A stretch of DNA of 64,000 nucleotides from Arenicola marina (GCA_964019135.1 OZ025253.1:10421059-10485058); one strand, 5' to 3'; shown: positions 10,831 to 25,519, numbered from the stretch's first letter. Translations and numbers: made by a program. The notes: generated from the sequence alone by a model not told the origin.

Positions 10831-11976
10831 ATAGGATATGATAATACATATTTATTATTAATAGGTCCAAATACAGAGTGTTAAGGCGACTTTAATAGTT
10901 GTCTGGCCGAAGGCAAGCGCAAGTATACCCGGGGAAGAGAGGGTAAGGCGGCAAGAGGCGTCGCCGGATCACACGAAAAAACACGTAAAGGGGCAACAAA
11001 AGTAGTCCGGCCACAAACGCTCTCTACGGCTTGACGAAAAAGAGCCGAAAGGTTTACGATATTTACCAGGATTTAACTTACTAGGTTATGCGTTCACATA
11101 TCAGCGCCGTCTGATGACTTATTTAGTACTGTGATTAGTTTAAAGATAGTTATAAGTCACGTAAGATGCACTGGGCGAAGTCATATTTGCATTTATGTAT
11201 TGTGTTTGTATGTCAATGCATTCCCCAATTGACAATGATGAAAGAATATCTATCTAATAACTAATATCTAGTAACGAAATAAACCAATAGTTGACTGCCT
11301 AAAGAGTTGTGACCCAGATTGCGACCGCAGACTACGTTTGCTCTCGCCCCATGAATCACCTATACCTCCCCCCACCCCCCCGCCCCCACACACACACACA
11401 CCGGCTCATTGGAAATTCTAATTTCATTAGAGCGATAAACAATCCTTACGACCGATGGCAACCAGCAGAGTAAATGGTAACCGCTGTGTCTGCCAATAGG
11501 TGGCGCCACAACACCACACACCACCAGATGGCGATGTTTGAACGACGGCGGTTGCACGTGGGGCGGCCATGTTGGCGATGGAGGCGAACGGCATCAAGAG
11601 GTTTGACCCCCAGACGTTTACCGATGACGAGTTTGTCCGGGCCAATTGATGTGACTGAAAGCTACAATTTATTTGATGTGTAGACCAATTAAATGCGATA
11701 TGAGCATCATAAAACCGCATTGTGATATCAATAATATCACTATGAACGATAAGCAATGAAAGGTCGACAGTGGAGCTGATATGTTAATTCATGACGTAAC
11801 CAGATTTTAGCAAGTGCTAACTGATCGGCACAGATTTCAGATAAATCTCGCTCTTGCCCTGTATTTTTTTCTATTGGTGGATGAGATTTGCTTTTGACAT
11901 CCTGCGCGAAACGCTTTACCCAGCTTGCCTTTTGGTGGTACTGTATTTACGGCATTTACGAACTCAACCTTCAGTA

Positions 11977-12108
11977 TTATTTGTACATTTGCTAACCCGA
12001 CGTCATTATTATTTGTACATTTGCTAACCCGACGTCATTATTATCTGTGCAATTACTTACCATACGTCATTATTTACTACATTTACTAACCATATGGTTA
12101 TTATTATC
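11977..12108. repeat. Four-copy 32-bp tandem repeat
   Basis: Two identical units (TTATTTGTACATTTGCTAAC then CCGACGTCATTA) are followed by two decaying ones that keep ACGTCATTA or ATGGTTATTA. Three of the four units contain the ACGTCA word, a cyclic-AMP-response-element-like half site; whether it is functional is unknown. Confidence 0.85.
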
Positions 12109-15100
12109 AGTACTGTGTGTGTGGGAATACTAAGCGACGTAGATGTCTTTGAACTGTATTATAGCGATGACATAAACTGAGGTTACGACTCCGTATAAAT
12201 TAGTTTGAAGTGTTTCACTCTCGATAAAAAGGTAACAGGCTGGCGGCAAACGCTTCCAATGTTCATACCGAATTACACATGGGATCAACAATGGTAGAAT
12301 TTAATATCTTGTGGCGTAACCATGGACTTTTGTTAAAGGCCGTTTATGTCCAGTCAGTTCTTATATCGTATTAATTCACTATCGAGTATCTGTACAAAGT
12401 ACAAATGACGTGTCCCTCTTTTTTGCCATTTTCTCTGCGGAAGAGCAATGCCTAGGGCTCCGCTAATTGGATAGATCTGTCCTAATGAATAGCAAGGCTC
12501 CTGGCGCCTTTGCGGGCCATACATTCGTATTCAGGACATAAGGAAATTGAAACAAGATCTACAGACGTACTGAGGAGATCACGGCCGTATTTAGGCCGGA
12601 TCAGCCGCAGCACCTAACGTATTTCCAGCCCCGACAACTGAGCAAACTTCGTCCCCATTACATCGCGAATCCTCGGCCGTGGGGCAGCAACATTGGCTTC
12701 AATTGAGGCCAGTTTACTGCTACAGCCACCGCCGGGAACTCTGAAATCCACTGGACCTTGCTTACCCTGAAGATTACGACTGCAGTGGACACCCTCCCCT
12801 TGGCCCTCGTCTGCCTTCCCGCGCCCCACTCTCACACATGGATGGTGGGTGGAGATGAGAGGTGGTTGGATGGGGTAGGGTTGAGGAAAGGGGAGTGGGG
12901 GCGGGTTATTACCTCCACCCCCCCCCCCCACTCTTCCTACCCCTATGGCCGCTCTCAAGGCCGCGGCCCCCGCGGACTACCCGAGACTGCACCCGGGAAC
13001 ATTTTATTCCATTTAAAGCAAGTAGGAAAAATTGATTAGATTTCAACCGGAAATTTATCGTTAGCACATGTGGGTTTCCCGGGAGGATATCAACGCGGGA
13101 CCCTCTCCCCTTAGGGAGCCACCAGGGTTGCTGGGTGTCAGTGCGTGGGTGTGCCGTGGGTTCTGGGTGTTGGTGGGCACGGGCGGGACCACAGAGGGAT
13201 ATGGCTTTTACGCGGCAAAGGCGCGAGGTGGGGGTGGCGGGGGTGGGAGGGGGAGGGGGGGGGGTGGAGGATGACTCGGCGAGATGAGACAGTCGGAAGC
13301 TGCCGAATTGATTCGATCCATAACTGTTGTTATTTCCTTCTTTTAGGGCTGCAGATTTTATCCGGAAATCCTATTTTACCCACAAAGTTAATACTGAATG
13401 AAAGCCAGTGTACTTATCACGTTAATTGCATTATCGACCAGACCTCATTCCTTCCCTAGGGGGTTGGTCCCAAACGCAACAGCAAGAAACGGCAGCTGTA
13501 AATCCTTCCAGTGCATATTTATGGCGGTTTGGGGCAGATTTAGATAACGTCATTACTGGGCTTATCATATCAAATTTAACCACTCAGACAGTAAAAAACA
13601 TTGCCTACCTGCCTTGTCGTCGCCTAAATGAATCATCTGGGCCAATGAGTGTTATTGACTAACCCATTTCAATGCAAAACATTCAGAGATATTAAACGAG
13701 TGAAAAGAAAGCCTTTTTCTTCCAATGCGGTGGTTATGACAACTGAATCTCGCCGTCCTTGCTCATATTGTTTTCTTGATGACAGGATGAGAATACAGCA
13801 TGGATTTCGCTGGTGTATTTCTTGCTTGGCGATCTCCAAGCAAAGTGCGTTCCGATAACTCTATAGTTACTCTGCTCCAAAGTACAATATAGGCAATCAG
13901 ATGTAGCCTTCATACGTGAGTGCAATTCAATAAACATAGGCCCAGTGCATCCCCCATGCCCTTTGCTCTAGCAATAGTACGGTAGCCGATATATTCATTC
14001 CATTTCGATTAATTTAAGACAATATAATATCCCACTATGTCTTGATCTATGTCAAAAGTGTGAATCGCTTGCATTGCTATGTCATGTTTTGTCTTTCATT
14101 TGAAGTTGATTGATGTCTCGATATCTCCATGTGTGCGTCAAAGTAACAAAAAGTATCAAGGAGATCGCAAAAGGTACCCCCCACCGAGTAAAGCGAGCGA
14201 GCGAGGGACCTCTGTCCGGAGAATGGGCACCGAACGCCTTCTTTATTTGCGGCAACACGTGATGTAGAAGGATGGAGCTAAGCTTGGTGAGGATGGATTG
14301 TTGAACTTCTTTCGTATACAAGTATATCCGGTGACTAGAATGGGGTACATTTAAAATGTGATTATTATTTTATTCGCACGCTATGTCGTTCTATAGTATG
14401 ACGTCAAGAGTTAAAAACTGGTCTGAAGCGAGTCAACAACTGCCACTACTGCCTCTGCCATTACTGATAACAGGCTGGAGTTATAGAACAGTCGCCATGA
14501 TATTATAAATATTTCAACCTACATCAGCTGATACACGCTCGCTGGCAGGGTTATAAACGGATCTGGCCCGTATTAAGCAAATAGGGCTTTACGCCACATC
14601 CATGTACACATGATCTAGATCGGCCTGGTGAGTGTCCGGGGAAAGCGCTGGGCATGCGATACGATATAATCCCCGTTTGAGCTAAGGAGGGTCTGGAAAG
14701 GATCGTCATAAAAGTAACGGATAATTTTAAAATGATCATCAAAATGGCTCACTGACAGGTGAAAAATAAATGTGTCTATGTATATATATATATATACATA
14801 TCGTTATGTAGTTGTCCCAATACGAAGCATGGTTGTCGTAGACCGTTGACAATATGCTTCTTATAGACTGCCACGTGTCCAACTTGGAAGATTTTATCTA
14901 ATGAAAAGGTGACCTCATTTGTCGCTTGGCGGAAATAGCTCAAGAAAGAGTCAAGATATCACCCTTTAAGTCGTCGGCTTTAACGCTAATAATGCAGACA
15001 CGAGTGACGTCATCACCAGCCCCGTTCTATCAATAGATTAGAAATAAACGCCGTCCCGGCTTTGTCGTCGGTCTTCTATAAATGGGTAAATCCAAGTGCT

Positions 15101-16104
15101 TAATAATATCAACAAAAAGACCAAAAAGACATCAAATTAAGTAATATGCCAAAACATCTCGTGCGCCCAACACCGTTGAGGTACATTGAAAGTCTGACCC
15201 CTACGTGATGAGTAGAAAACCCCATCTGAATCTCAAATCTCAAACAATTAGACACAAATTAGAAACAAAAAACACCCCACTAAATGTGATATCGCTAAAA
15301 ATATCAACAAAAACAAGATGGCGTCTTTGTTGGTCGCCCACGGCGACGCACTTTCAGGACAAACCGTAAAATCACCGTGAGACGGTTAACGCTCCGTCTG
15401 CAACATCCGACGGTGGAAAAAACTATACGACAGCCAAACACAAAGAAACCTCTCTGGCGATAGCAAAGCAGAAATCAATTGCGTCTATTTATCCATAATG
15501 CACTGAGCTGGGTTCGGCGAACCGGCTTATAACCCACCCCCGTTTAATTCGCTCCCTATTCGCCCCCATACAAACCAATCGGGCCGTTCCCGGGCAGAAA
15601 CAGGAAGCAAGATTGTATTAAGAGTAAACTTTCTTTCTCGCAAGCTAAGCCTTTTCAATGACGCATTGTCTTTTCTGCAGGCCTGAATATCCGGACAAAC
15701 ATACCGAAGCCCGCATATAACTCACACGGCTTATTCTCTCATTGTGTGACTGAACGCGGCCGGCGTTCCGCCAAAAGGCGATTTTTTTGTATTTATTATT
15801 AATTTTGTTCATTTATTAGTGGCAATGACATCTTTGGTGCGATCCTGTATCCTGGTGATTATTGCAGCAAAAACAATGCTCGCAGTAACGTGATTAACTG
15901 AACGAAAAACATGCGTCCATCCGAGGAGACCTTGATCACGTGCTTCGCAACGCCATCAGCAAATTATGGCACCTGCGCGGAGATGGAGAGCTGCGCGTGG
16001 TTTCCCCACTATAGGACTGCCTGATCAATAGTGTGGCTCCGGTCAGTTGAATTGCATGCAGTTTATATAGCCACTGAATGTGTATTTCCATACAGTAGAG
16101 GCTC
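12109..16104. other. Unique sequence, no gene recognised
   Basis: About 4 kb with ordinary stop density. It includes a G-rich patch (about 13226-13270, ending in a long G run), a C run at 12918-12929 and a short TA repeat at 14781-14797. Open frames are short and show no family signature. Confidence 0.5.
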
Positions 16105-16295
16105 ACAAAACAGAAGCGTGATGGCAATGGTGCACTGGGGTCATCGATTCGGGAGAGTCCTTTTTATTTGCAAACTAAAGGCCGAATGCACTTTATGACG
16201 TCAATTCATGACAAGTAAAATCTGGTTCCCACACGGCGAAACTTCGCAAAATAGAAGCGTTATAGCATAGGTTTTTATTTGCAAACTAAAGGCAA
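16105..16295. repeat. Diverged local duplication
   Basis: AAACAGAAGCGTGATGGCA (16107) with TTTTTATTTGCAAACTAAAG (16160) recurs as AAATAGAAGCGTTATAGCA (16249) with TTTTTATTTGCAAACTAAAG (16272). The second copy lacks about 27 bp between the two blocks. The second block is identical in both copies. Confidence 0.65.
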
Positions 16296-19200
16296 CATTT
16301 CAGTTGTCATTTTGTTTTGTATTTTTTGTTACCAAGGAAGGTAACACGAAAACCTGATTCTCCAATACAACTTTGGTCGAAATCCAGGACACATTTTGTC
16401 CATATCTTCATCCATGCCGTATTGCCTGATTTAATTATTCGATGCGTGTTAGTTGTTACGTTCACATGTAAATTACCAAGTAGTCTCTCAAATCTGGTAT
16501 TTTCAAATCAATTTGCTGCTTTTTATGCACTGTCATCATCCAACTGCACTGCACCCTTCAAATAATCTGGGTGAAGGATGGATGAGGTTCTAACTATGCT
16601 TCAAGAAACGTGATTCACTGCATAACAGCAGCAAATCTACTGGTTTGAAAGAATAAATAATAATAATCATTTCATTGGATACATAGGCAAGTTTTTTCCA
16701 GCGAACTAAATAGTATACTGGAATTACTGTGGCATTTAAGCCTTACAAAATGCAGGATACCGGTGCTATAGACATATCTTGTTCAACAAAAATTAACCGA
16801 TGTTGTGTGTACAACGGATCATATTAGACAAGAATAGCTTACCATAGCTTCATGCCATAACTTCACGCAAAGAATATTGGTGCATCACGTGACCTGCATA
16901 AGAGTGCGTGTTTGGGTTATACAAAGTCGGCATTATGGGTCATTATGCGGTTATGAATACTCTAATAATTTCCAAATTGCAGACCACTGATGCAAGATAT
17001 TGTGGCCTGCTTGTATGACATACACCCGATAATCCTCACTCAGCTTTTTGCATTGTACTACGCCCTATTTAAAATAATATGAGCATGTCCATACAGTGTA
17101 TGCGAAACATCGCAGATTGGCTTTATGGACCGAACGAGATGTAAGACGAGACATCAGGGCAGCTGCGGGCAGTCCATGAACACAACACCCAAATGGCTGC
17201 CGGTGACCTTGGCGACAAAAGATCTGAGCAAGCACTACTTTTGTTCTGCTCGCGTAAGCCTAATAGCTTCATTTGCTTCCAATTTGCTGGCTGTTTGTTT
17301 CCTGGCGGAGTAGTTATCGTCGTAATAAAATAGCTGTTATCCGCAGGTGAGCATTGGCAGGTGTGGGCGGATCAGAGTGTTCGACCCATTGGGTGTTGAT
17401 AAGAACAGAATATATATTATTGGATGTAAGCTGCGCAGTACAATGAAGGCTCGTCGATGTCTGGACACCCCAAGCATCCCAAGCGTATAATTACTTATTG
17501 CTTTACGTGATGTTATGGTTGGGTTTCTTCAAGTTTTTTTCTTCAAGCCAACAGCTTTGACGATGAAGACTCCTTCAACCAGGTACATTATATTAAGGAT
17601 AATTTAATAATTAACTATGATTTCGAGTGTCACATCGAACATTGTAATATTTGGCGTCAGTTAATTGTCTGAATAAATTAAGTACATATATTGAAGCTGT
17701 TCATGTGAGGTGTGTTTTCCTTTGTTTTGAATACCTAACGTATTAGTGTATAGGTATTACCGTTATATATTTTGGTTGTATCTGTGTTACTGTATAATTA
17801 TAAAAATCACAATGTTGGGTGGTGGCTCTAGCGCCAGCGACCTTTAAGGTCTTAGTTCGAGTCTCCCGGCCAAGTCCACAATTTACTTGTCTGACATCTC
17901 CTTTATATATACGTCATACTTGGTCATAAAGGAATCTCGAATCTTGGATCTTGTAATAATCTCATTACTTAAATTCGTTCCAGTTGTTTGTCCCGGCCAA
18001 GTTCACTGTTGCGCTTGCGCAACCTGCGCTTGACGCAGACAGACTACCGTTCATACTCCGTACCGGGGAAGCATGTCACATAGTATTTATCGCATCGTCC
18101 CACAAGGGTCATTGTATGACCTGGTGTAGGTGGCACAAATTTGGCTTAAACCATCCAGTCATTTATTCATTCAGGCACATCAAGTCAGAGCGAGTGTCAT
18201 CGCTATCAAGCTTGTTTGAGCTTCGTTCTACACACGCAAATACGCCTCTGACCACAGAATAACTTCAGACTCCTTCCACCGAACGAAAAAAATGAAAAAA
18301 GTTTAGTACGCCCTACATGACATGGCAATTCCACCTCTACGTCCAAGTGAAAGTGGGTTGGCTAATATGACCAATATGCTTAAATCCCGTCTCTTATTTC
18401 GGTTCAAATCGGAAGCTAGATCAGAATTCGAAGTTGATGCAGTAATAATATTTAATGAATATTAAAGGAATAGCCTAAAACAAGAAGTTTCTTCCGAAGT
18501 TAATGCAATGCAACGTATTTCCACGGTGTGAAGCACTGACCGCAACATTTAATGGAAGTTTAAAGTTATCATCTCACGACGAAAGAGGTTACATGGAATG
18601 TTTATTAACACACGTTTTGCATTTTTCGGCATTTTTGCTACAATTATAAGAATTATTAATGGCGCCCTGCCTCTATAACCGGAGGTTTATTCCCAGGAGA
18701 ACTTTCGGATTTGCAACACTGCAGCGGTGAAGATAACTGCGATATATCAGTGGGGACCATAACGGTTCGCGCCTTATCACCGTTGGCTTAAAAGGCCCCG
18801 AACGGATATATCGGGCGAACGTTACCAAAAACGCTGCAGACCACTCCAAAATATGTGAAATTTCAGCAGCGGGGCAAGCCGCGGGCGGGACAGGGCAATG
18901 ATGGATGCAGCAAGCAGATCCCTATTCGCGGGAAACCAGGGGTTGGCGAGGGATGATTCGAGCACTGACCTATCACCCGACAGGGCATAGGAGTTATAGC
19001 TCACGCAACAAAGTTTATACATTCAGGCGACAGAAAATCAATGGGGAATCGGGAAAGTGTATTCTGTCCCTTGCGATGGTTTGGTGTGTCTTTTTTTCCC
19101 TTCCTTCCTTTACGGCGTGGCTGGGGCCAGACATGAAAGGCGATTTGCTTGCTCTTCGGTTTCTCGTTCACGTGTTAAAGCATTCTAACCCTTGAAGGGA

Positions 19201-20950
19201 TTGACGTTTTCGATCACCTCAAAGAATGAGGAGAAAAAAATAAGAAATTTCAGCACAATTACTCCCCTTCGGCCCCCCCCCCCTTCCTGTCCGCCACCCC
19301 CCCCCCCCTCCCTTCCTATCCGCCACCCGCCTCACACACACACACTCGACGCCTCGCCCCCCACCCCATCCTCTCATCCCCTTCCCGCATACCCTGCTCG
19401 GGGATCATGCCCTGGATTGGTGACGCACTTCCTGTTTCTTCGGAACGTCGCTGGGAAGACGTGCACAGACCCTACACGCGGTTGACACGTCAGGGACGCC
19501 CATTATCGCTCATTACGCAGCCATTGCTCTGCCGACGTGATTCAAACAGAGTGACGGAGTCTTCGGCGTGCCAAGCCCAGACCATCTCAAACGCGTGGTC
19601 ACGGCGCTGTCCTGTACTATGTCTCGTTAGTAGGGTGTTTATACGTCCCACACATCCGTATTGCGGAATAAGACGGTTCTAAGTTGTCACGTGGGCACTG
19701 ATGGGTAAGTAGGTGCAGTCGGCATTTAAGGTTAAATCTGTTTTCAGACTCGGTACAGAAACTTCGCTCGGTGTTTATTTTGGACGTAAATATGTAAATG
19801 TTTGACGTTCTAGACTCGCGGGCAAATGGAGGAATACAATGCAATCATTCTTACATTCATCACTGGAGATTAGGCATTGAAGTGTGGAATGTTGTTCAGT
19901 TACAATTCAGTGAAAGAGCTAAGGATTAGCTCCATATTAATTCTCAATTGTATTTGCGACTAAAATCGATATTACGGTTTGTTTAATATTGGAGGTTAAG
20001 CCTTTGGTGTAAATTAACGTAATAACAGTAAGGCTTAAAAATACTAATACAACTGTGCATCCGATATTCGGTGTTAATTATGTCAATAAATTGTAATTTA
20101 ATGTGTTGCGTTATGCATGTATATAAAGATATATTTACAATCTAAACATTTTCTCGACTTGCAAAATTGCTGTATTAATAACAGCCGCGATTGTCGTTCC
20201 GGTAAGGACCTAACCGTTAACCCTGGAGCTGAACGCGAATCACTCGCGATCCAGTTGGTTACTCTGATGGCCTCACAGGTGATATGAACGTTAGCCTCAT
20301 TGAAGGATCCTGGTTCCCAGGTGGGTGAGGTTTATAGTTTTGCGACATGAACAGTTTTTGCCAGGTCTTGCAGAGCATCGACAAATAGAAGCATCCATTT
20401 CATGTTTCACGCGTTCAGGATGAGAGTGATGGCAGCTTTTATAGCACCAGGGGTCGTGTCACCCAACCACGAGATCCAATACCACAAAACGGTGGCATCT
20501 CTCTGGACCAAGGATGAGGACCCAACAGTTAAATGAATGAACTGCAAGGCCAGTTTCTGGAAAATATCAAGCACGTTTTGCGCTGGGAAAAATCTCAAAC
20601 ACGTCGAATCCCTCTGGTGTTTCTAATATAATCATGTCTTTGAACGGATCTGAGTGCCGACAGAGGAATTAATTTTCGGTTTGTCATCGTCTCCCGTTTT
20701 TGGTGTTTAGTTTTATGCGGCGCCGTCGACGTGGCAAGTTTCATGTCTTCATTCACTTCTCAGAGGACATCATGTTTGTAAAACGGCGGCCTTGCGAGGA
20801 ACATGCATCACTCATTGTGGGTAACTGCATGCCAAACCTGTCTTAAAGAGGCTAAGGTTCTTATCCACTTGTGTGTGCGGGCTCAGAGACGCCGAGGCCC
20901 GGGCTTAGGGGAAGGAGCCACCACTGTGCTATCATCCATCATCCCTAAAG
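16296..20950. other. Unique sequence, no gene recognised
   Basis: About 4.6 kb without a recognisable protein domain. It includes a C-rich tract at about 19273-19390 and a tRNA-like remnant at 17815-17873, listed separately. Confidence 0.5.
17815..17873 (+). other. Possible tRNA-like pol III promoter remnant
   Basis: TGGCTCTAGCG at 17823 resembles a tRNA box A, and AGTTCGAGTCT at 17854 is close to a box B (GGTTCGANTCC). Their spacing fits a tRNA or tRNA-derived SINE head. The T stem does not pair well and no acceptor stem closes, so this is not a functional tRNA. It may be a SINE head remnant or chance. Confidence 0.3.
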
Positions 20951-21345
20951 TTGACGACACTCTGGACCTCCGTCTCCCACCCGTCCTTCACCCCACCGCC
21001 TTCGCCCCCTCCCCCTCTCCCCACACAACCCCGACACCGCCCTTCTTTACAACCCCGCCTAGTGTCCTCGTCTCTTCCTCTTAGTAACCTCTCCATGTCT
21101 GCACCTTCTTACAAATCGCGGGCGTGTCAACCCCCCCACCCACCCACCCATAGCCCACCACCCACCTCACACACTCCTAATGCATGTGTAACACTCCATA
21201 TCAGCACCTTCGGACTCAGCAGGGGCATGATACAATCCATCCTACCCCCCAGCCCGCCACCTTCGCCCCCCCCTCCCCCACCCAACCTCCCCTCCCCCAC
21301 CCGCGTCACTTCTACCCTACACCACCCACACCAACTCTCTGCTAC
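20951..21345. repeat. C-rich pyrimidine low-complexity tract
   Basis: Dominated by CCACCC, CCTCCCC and CCCACCC words. Open frames on both strands are proline/serine or glycine-rich and are explained by composition. A similar C-rich patch lies at about 22440-22570. Confidence 0.7.
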
Positions 21346-22929
21346 ACCTTCTAACATAGCGAGTGTCACGTGGATCTCTCCCCTTGGATGTCACGTGGGA
21401 CACACCAACATGGTGGATGACTTGGTTTAAAAAAAAGGATATCTGACGAGCTGAATGGAGTCTCCGTCTACCGTCCGCCGCCACCGCAAACCGGAAGTGA
21501 TCGATGGCGGTGTCATGCATCCGGTACGCCACTCTCCGACAGGGGGCGCCGCGTTCACGACGACTAGGGATGTCGCATCCCAGGACCCCCTGTCACATTT
21601 GAAGTCCTACTGGCGGCAATAAAAGGGCCTTAGATGCGGGATGCCCGCTCGTCACAGGAATATCCCACCGCGGCCTTTTTTGTTCTGTTGCAAAACAGCA
21701 TCGTTTGAAGGCATTAGAATGGATCATGGGGCGACCATGAACTAAGTCTCCCAATGGAACTCATGCACACGACACTATCCGGAAAAAAACACTTCCGTAT
21801 GGCATGATCCTGTAATGTTTGAAAAATCGGAACCAGATTATCCGCAAAGTCTGTGTGAAAGGTCGTGAGGAACTTTTTTGGAGTTGACGATCGCATCCGT
21901 GAGCGTTATAAAACAGACCTTGGAGGTAATTACAGCCAGCGACCTACATGATATGATAAATACATTTAAAACGATACGCTTTTGATATACACTAATACGA
22001 AGACAAAGATTATTTAATCTGTCCTTGAATCAGCATTTCTGCAAAGGTCAGTTTGTGTGAACTGTCGCGGCGAACTTGGCGATATTGAACATGGTCAGCC
22101 TTAAAAGCAATGAACTGGTATACTTGTAATTCGCTACATAGGTACGTGACATAGAATGGAGGACTGCTTAATATTTGCTTGAATCAGTTATATGGTGCTG
22201 CCACTGCTTGGTATCTATGCTTGAACTTTTTTTTTGTACTGACGCACAATGTGAAATACACGTCATCCACAAGAATTCAACGGTAAAATTTATTCGCGTG
22301 TTAAACATTCGCAGCAGTGATAGATGTTTCTAATATGTGACCTTAATTTATTACGGCAGGGTCATACAGCTGACACAGACTCGTTAAGGCCGCGTTATAT
22401 CGAAGCCGGATGCATCCGGATTATCCCTGACCCAATCCACCCTGTCTTACCCGTGTCCCCTCCGCTACGCATGCCGCCCCCATCCCGCTCACCCCCCCCC
22501 CCTTACCGTCCACCCCGCTCACCCCCCCCCCCTCCCCTCCCTCTCCACCAACTCCCCTGCTCCACCCGATCACTCTTATCGCCGCACTCCAAGACGTAGC
22601 GGGGTGGGCGATAAGGTAATTACAACTGTGGGTTACTGTCAGGCGAGGCCGGAAGAGCATTCCCAAAGGGAATCCCCGCAGTAAATATGGCTCGCGGTGG
22701 TAGGTGAAGGCCGACGCTGTGGTCATCATTTGGGGGTTTCCTTGCCTCCGTGTATAGTCAGTCTAGCACCGCACCTGCTCCAATCCCCCCCCCCCCCCCG
22801 TCCCCCTCAACCCCACCCAGCTGCCCTCCCTCCCCCGCATCGATTGATACACGGGACACCACTTCTACAGAGAATGACTTACATGTACAATTACGGATGG
22901 AACGCGGCGTTGCCATGGTGCTGGTGTGC

Positions 22930-23165
22930 GCATCACCGAGACGGACATCAGACAGACATCAGGCAGAGAGACAGACAGACACCAGACACAGGCATCAGTC
23001 ATTCACCAGACATAGACTTGACAGGCATTGAATCGGCATTGAACAGACGCCAGGCAGACACCAGACAAACAGCAGACAGACATCAGACAGACACCAAACA
23101 TAGACTGGACAGACGCCAAAACACACACCAGACAAACACCAAACAGACAGACATCAGACAGGAGA
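22930..23165. repeat. Degenerate CAGACA-type tandem repeat
   Basis: Irregular repetition of CAGACAGACATCAGACAG, CACCAGACA and TTGACAGGCATTGAA words with a 10-14 bp rhythm. The plus strand is C/A-rich and nearly free of T in places. The glutamine/arginine/histidine-rich frame through it is a by-product of the repeat. Confidence 0.75.
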
Positions 23166-25519
23166 CCATGCGAAAGGGGCCCGAAAGTTCGAAACGCCCA
23201 GCCCCCAGCTGATAATGACGCGTCACGCGGTCCACGCCGTTTGGCCGCTGTGCCCCAGATATAGCCAACATCATGACGATCGTATCGTGATAACATCAAT
23301 GTTAGACATGGGGACCCACGTAATGGGTCCATCTGTGTCTGTGTTTTCACATAAAAAATTTTGGCAGTTTACTCTAAAGATTGTGCTTCTATTCATCGAT
23401 ATAATCGAAATATTCGCACCGCATTCCATTATACTTTCTGTGGTCCTTAGGCTAAATTAACGCACTGTCCTTGATCTGGTAAGCGTGGAATCAACCACAG
23501 TTGACAACATCGACGACTGTTCCACACACAATAGCAGTGGAAGCGTGGATCAGAGAGAACGGGCGGTGGTGGGTGGGTGGTGCCCACTTGCTGCAACAGG
23601 AACATTGAAAGTCATGATCTACTTCATGATGACATGTTATGTGTGTCAGTATTTTTATGACTGTGACATTGAACTTCCTCTGCAATGGCGGATCCAGAGG
23701 GTGGTGTGGGCGCGCCGACTATCCCCCCAGCCATCCCATGGCACAGAGTAGGGGGAGGCACAGATATGCTGGGATAACCACTGTCCCCAGTTTACAAGTC
23801 ATATGTTGACGTGGTGATGGGTTTGACGTCGTAGTGTTTTTTGACGTGATAATATGTTTTGTCGTGGGAACCACGTGGTGATGCTGTTGACATTCGACTT
23901 TTGGTAATGGTTTCGACGTTGAATACGTGGTAACGGTGTTGACGCGGAAATGCTGATGTGGTAATGTTTTTGACGTTGTAATGCTTAGGGAAACGTACTT
24001 TCTTGATCCACTGAACTAGTGTATTCAATACCAACATGTTCGCATCACGATTAATGAGCATCCGCCCGCCCCCCGGCCACCCTACCCCATCGCCACTCGG
24101 ACCCCTCCCCATCCCTCTTTGAATAAAGCGAGATGTTCCATCTGTAAGTCAGCTATAGCCATCATCATCTAAGGCTGACTGCCTCATAACACGAACGGTT
24201 CAGACAGAATTAGCAAACCTAAGCAGCCCCCCCCCCCGCAGCGGTAAAACAAGGTACGGCGGGGAGTGGAAGTGAACTTTATCACGACTACCATTGATCA
24301 GCCCACGCTAGATTAAGCCTTACAGGTGGACGAAATGGAGCCTACTTTCCCGCTGTTGCTTCATTAAGCCGTGACAAGACACTAGGCGCAGCGCCGGCCC
24401 ACCGACCGGTACTACTTTCAGCTCCGCGGGGCGGCTCACTCCAGCGTGTGGATAGAGTCCCCATTCCGGCTGACACACTCACTTCCGGTGGTGTAGGCAG
24501 CGGCGCGGGATATTTAGTGCGGTCTGAGAGTGTGTGGCGGTGGCGCTGGCGGTGGCGGTGGCGGTGGTGCGTGTGTGTGGTATGTAGAACCACGCTGAGC
24601 ATCCCTGGATCGGGATACGGTTACCACATATAGCGATGATGAACATGGCGACCAGGAGGTTGGATCGTGCAATACAGCGCGTAACCCAAGTCGTTCTGAT
24701 GGATGTTTTTATCGGTCTGTATAGAAGGCATCAGTGGCGGCCAGGGCTTTTCCATGACGACATGGACGGCGACGGGAAACGTGATAACGCAATGATCGAC
24801 TTGAAGATGACATATTGTGTGTCAGTTTAATGTATAGCAATCAGCATGTTACCCGACAGTATGACAGGAAACATGGCGTATATATAACCCTAAGGTGTTG
24901 ATCGTTCTCACGATGCGACGCGAGATTAACGCACCAGCAACACATCAGTGAACGATGAAATATACATACACATAAAAAAACCTTGGTGCAAAGACATTAA
25001 GAACCCAGTAACTAGCTGCACATTTTCTTCAACACTGCTTTGAACCGTCTTCTAAAGGAATACATAAATACTGTAATGGAGACGGGAGTAGATTAGCGAG
25101 AGATAAAGGGGAGCAGTACAGCTGGTTGGGGAAAAAATAAGACGGGACGAGGACAGAACTGCATACTGAAACTAGGAACAGTTTTAATAGTTGCACAGGA
25201 CGAGAGATTGAAGCCTTTGTGGGACAGCAAACCACGATTACATGTCTGAAAATGCTACGAACCGAAAAAACATGAACGTGGTCCAAATACTTTTCTTCTT
25301 CGGCAAAAATGGCGAGCCGTGCAAGGTCTTCCCGTCATGTGAAGCAAAGACAAGATAATATCATGTGCTTCTATCCTAACGACCTACCGTTGAAAACACC
25401 TGTTTTATCTCAGCACTTCGCAACCCTGTGCGACCATTGTCAAGCCGCCCAAGGTCGGCTCATCTGGCTTTGACGTTTGAGAAGGTTTTAAGTAGACCTT
25501 CAACGTAAAAAAAAACTGG
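23166..25519. other. Unique sequence with small repeats, no gene seen
   Basis: At about 23810-23990 a worn repeat carries TTGACGT four or more times (TTGACGTGGT, TTGACGTCGT, TTGACGTGAT, TTGACGTTGT) with GTAATG words. At 24535-24570 there is a GGCGGT hexamer microsatellite inside a locally CpG-rich stretch (about 24350-24620). A GGCGGATCCAGAGGG word at 23689 resembles the end of the element at 51881. No exon could be defended. Confidence 0.5.
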
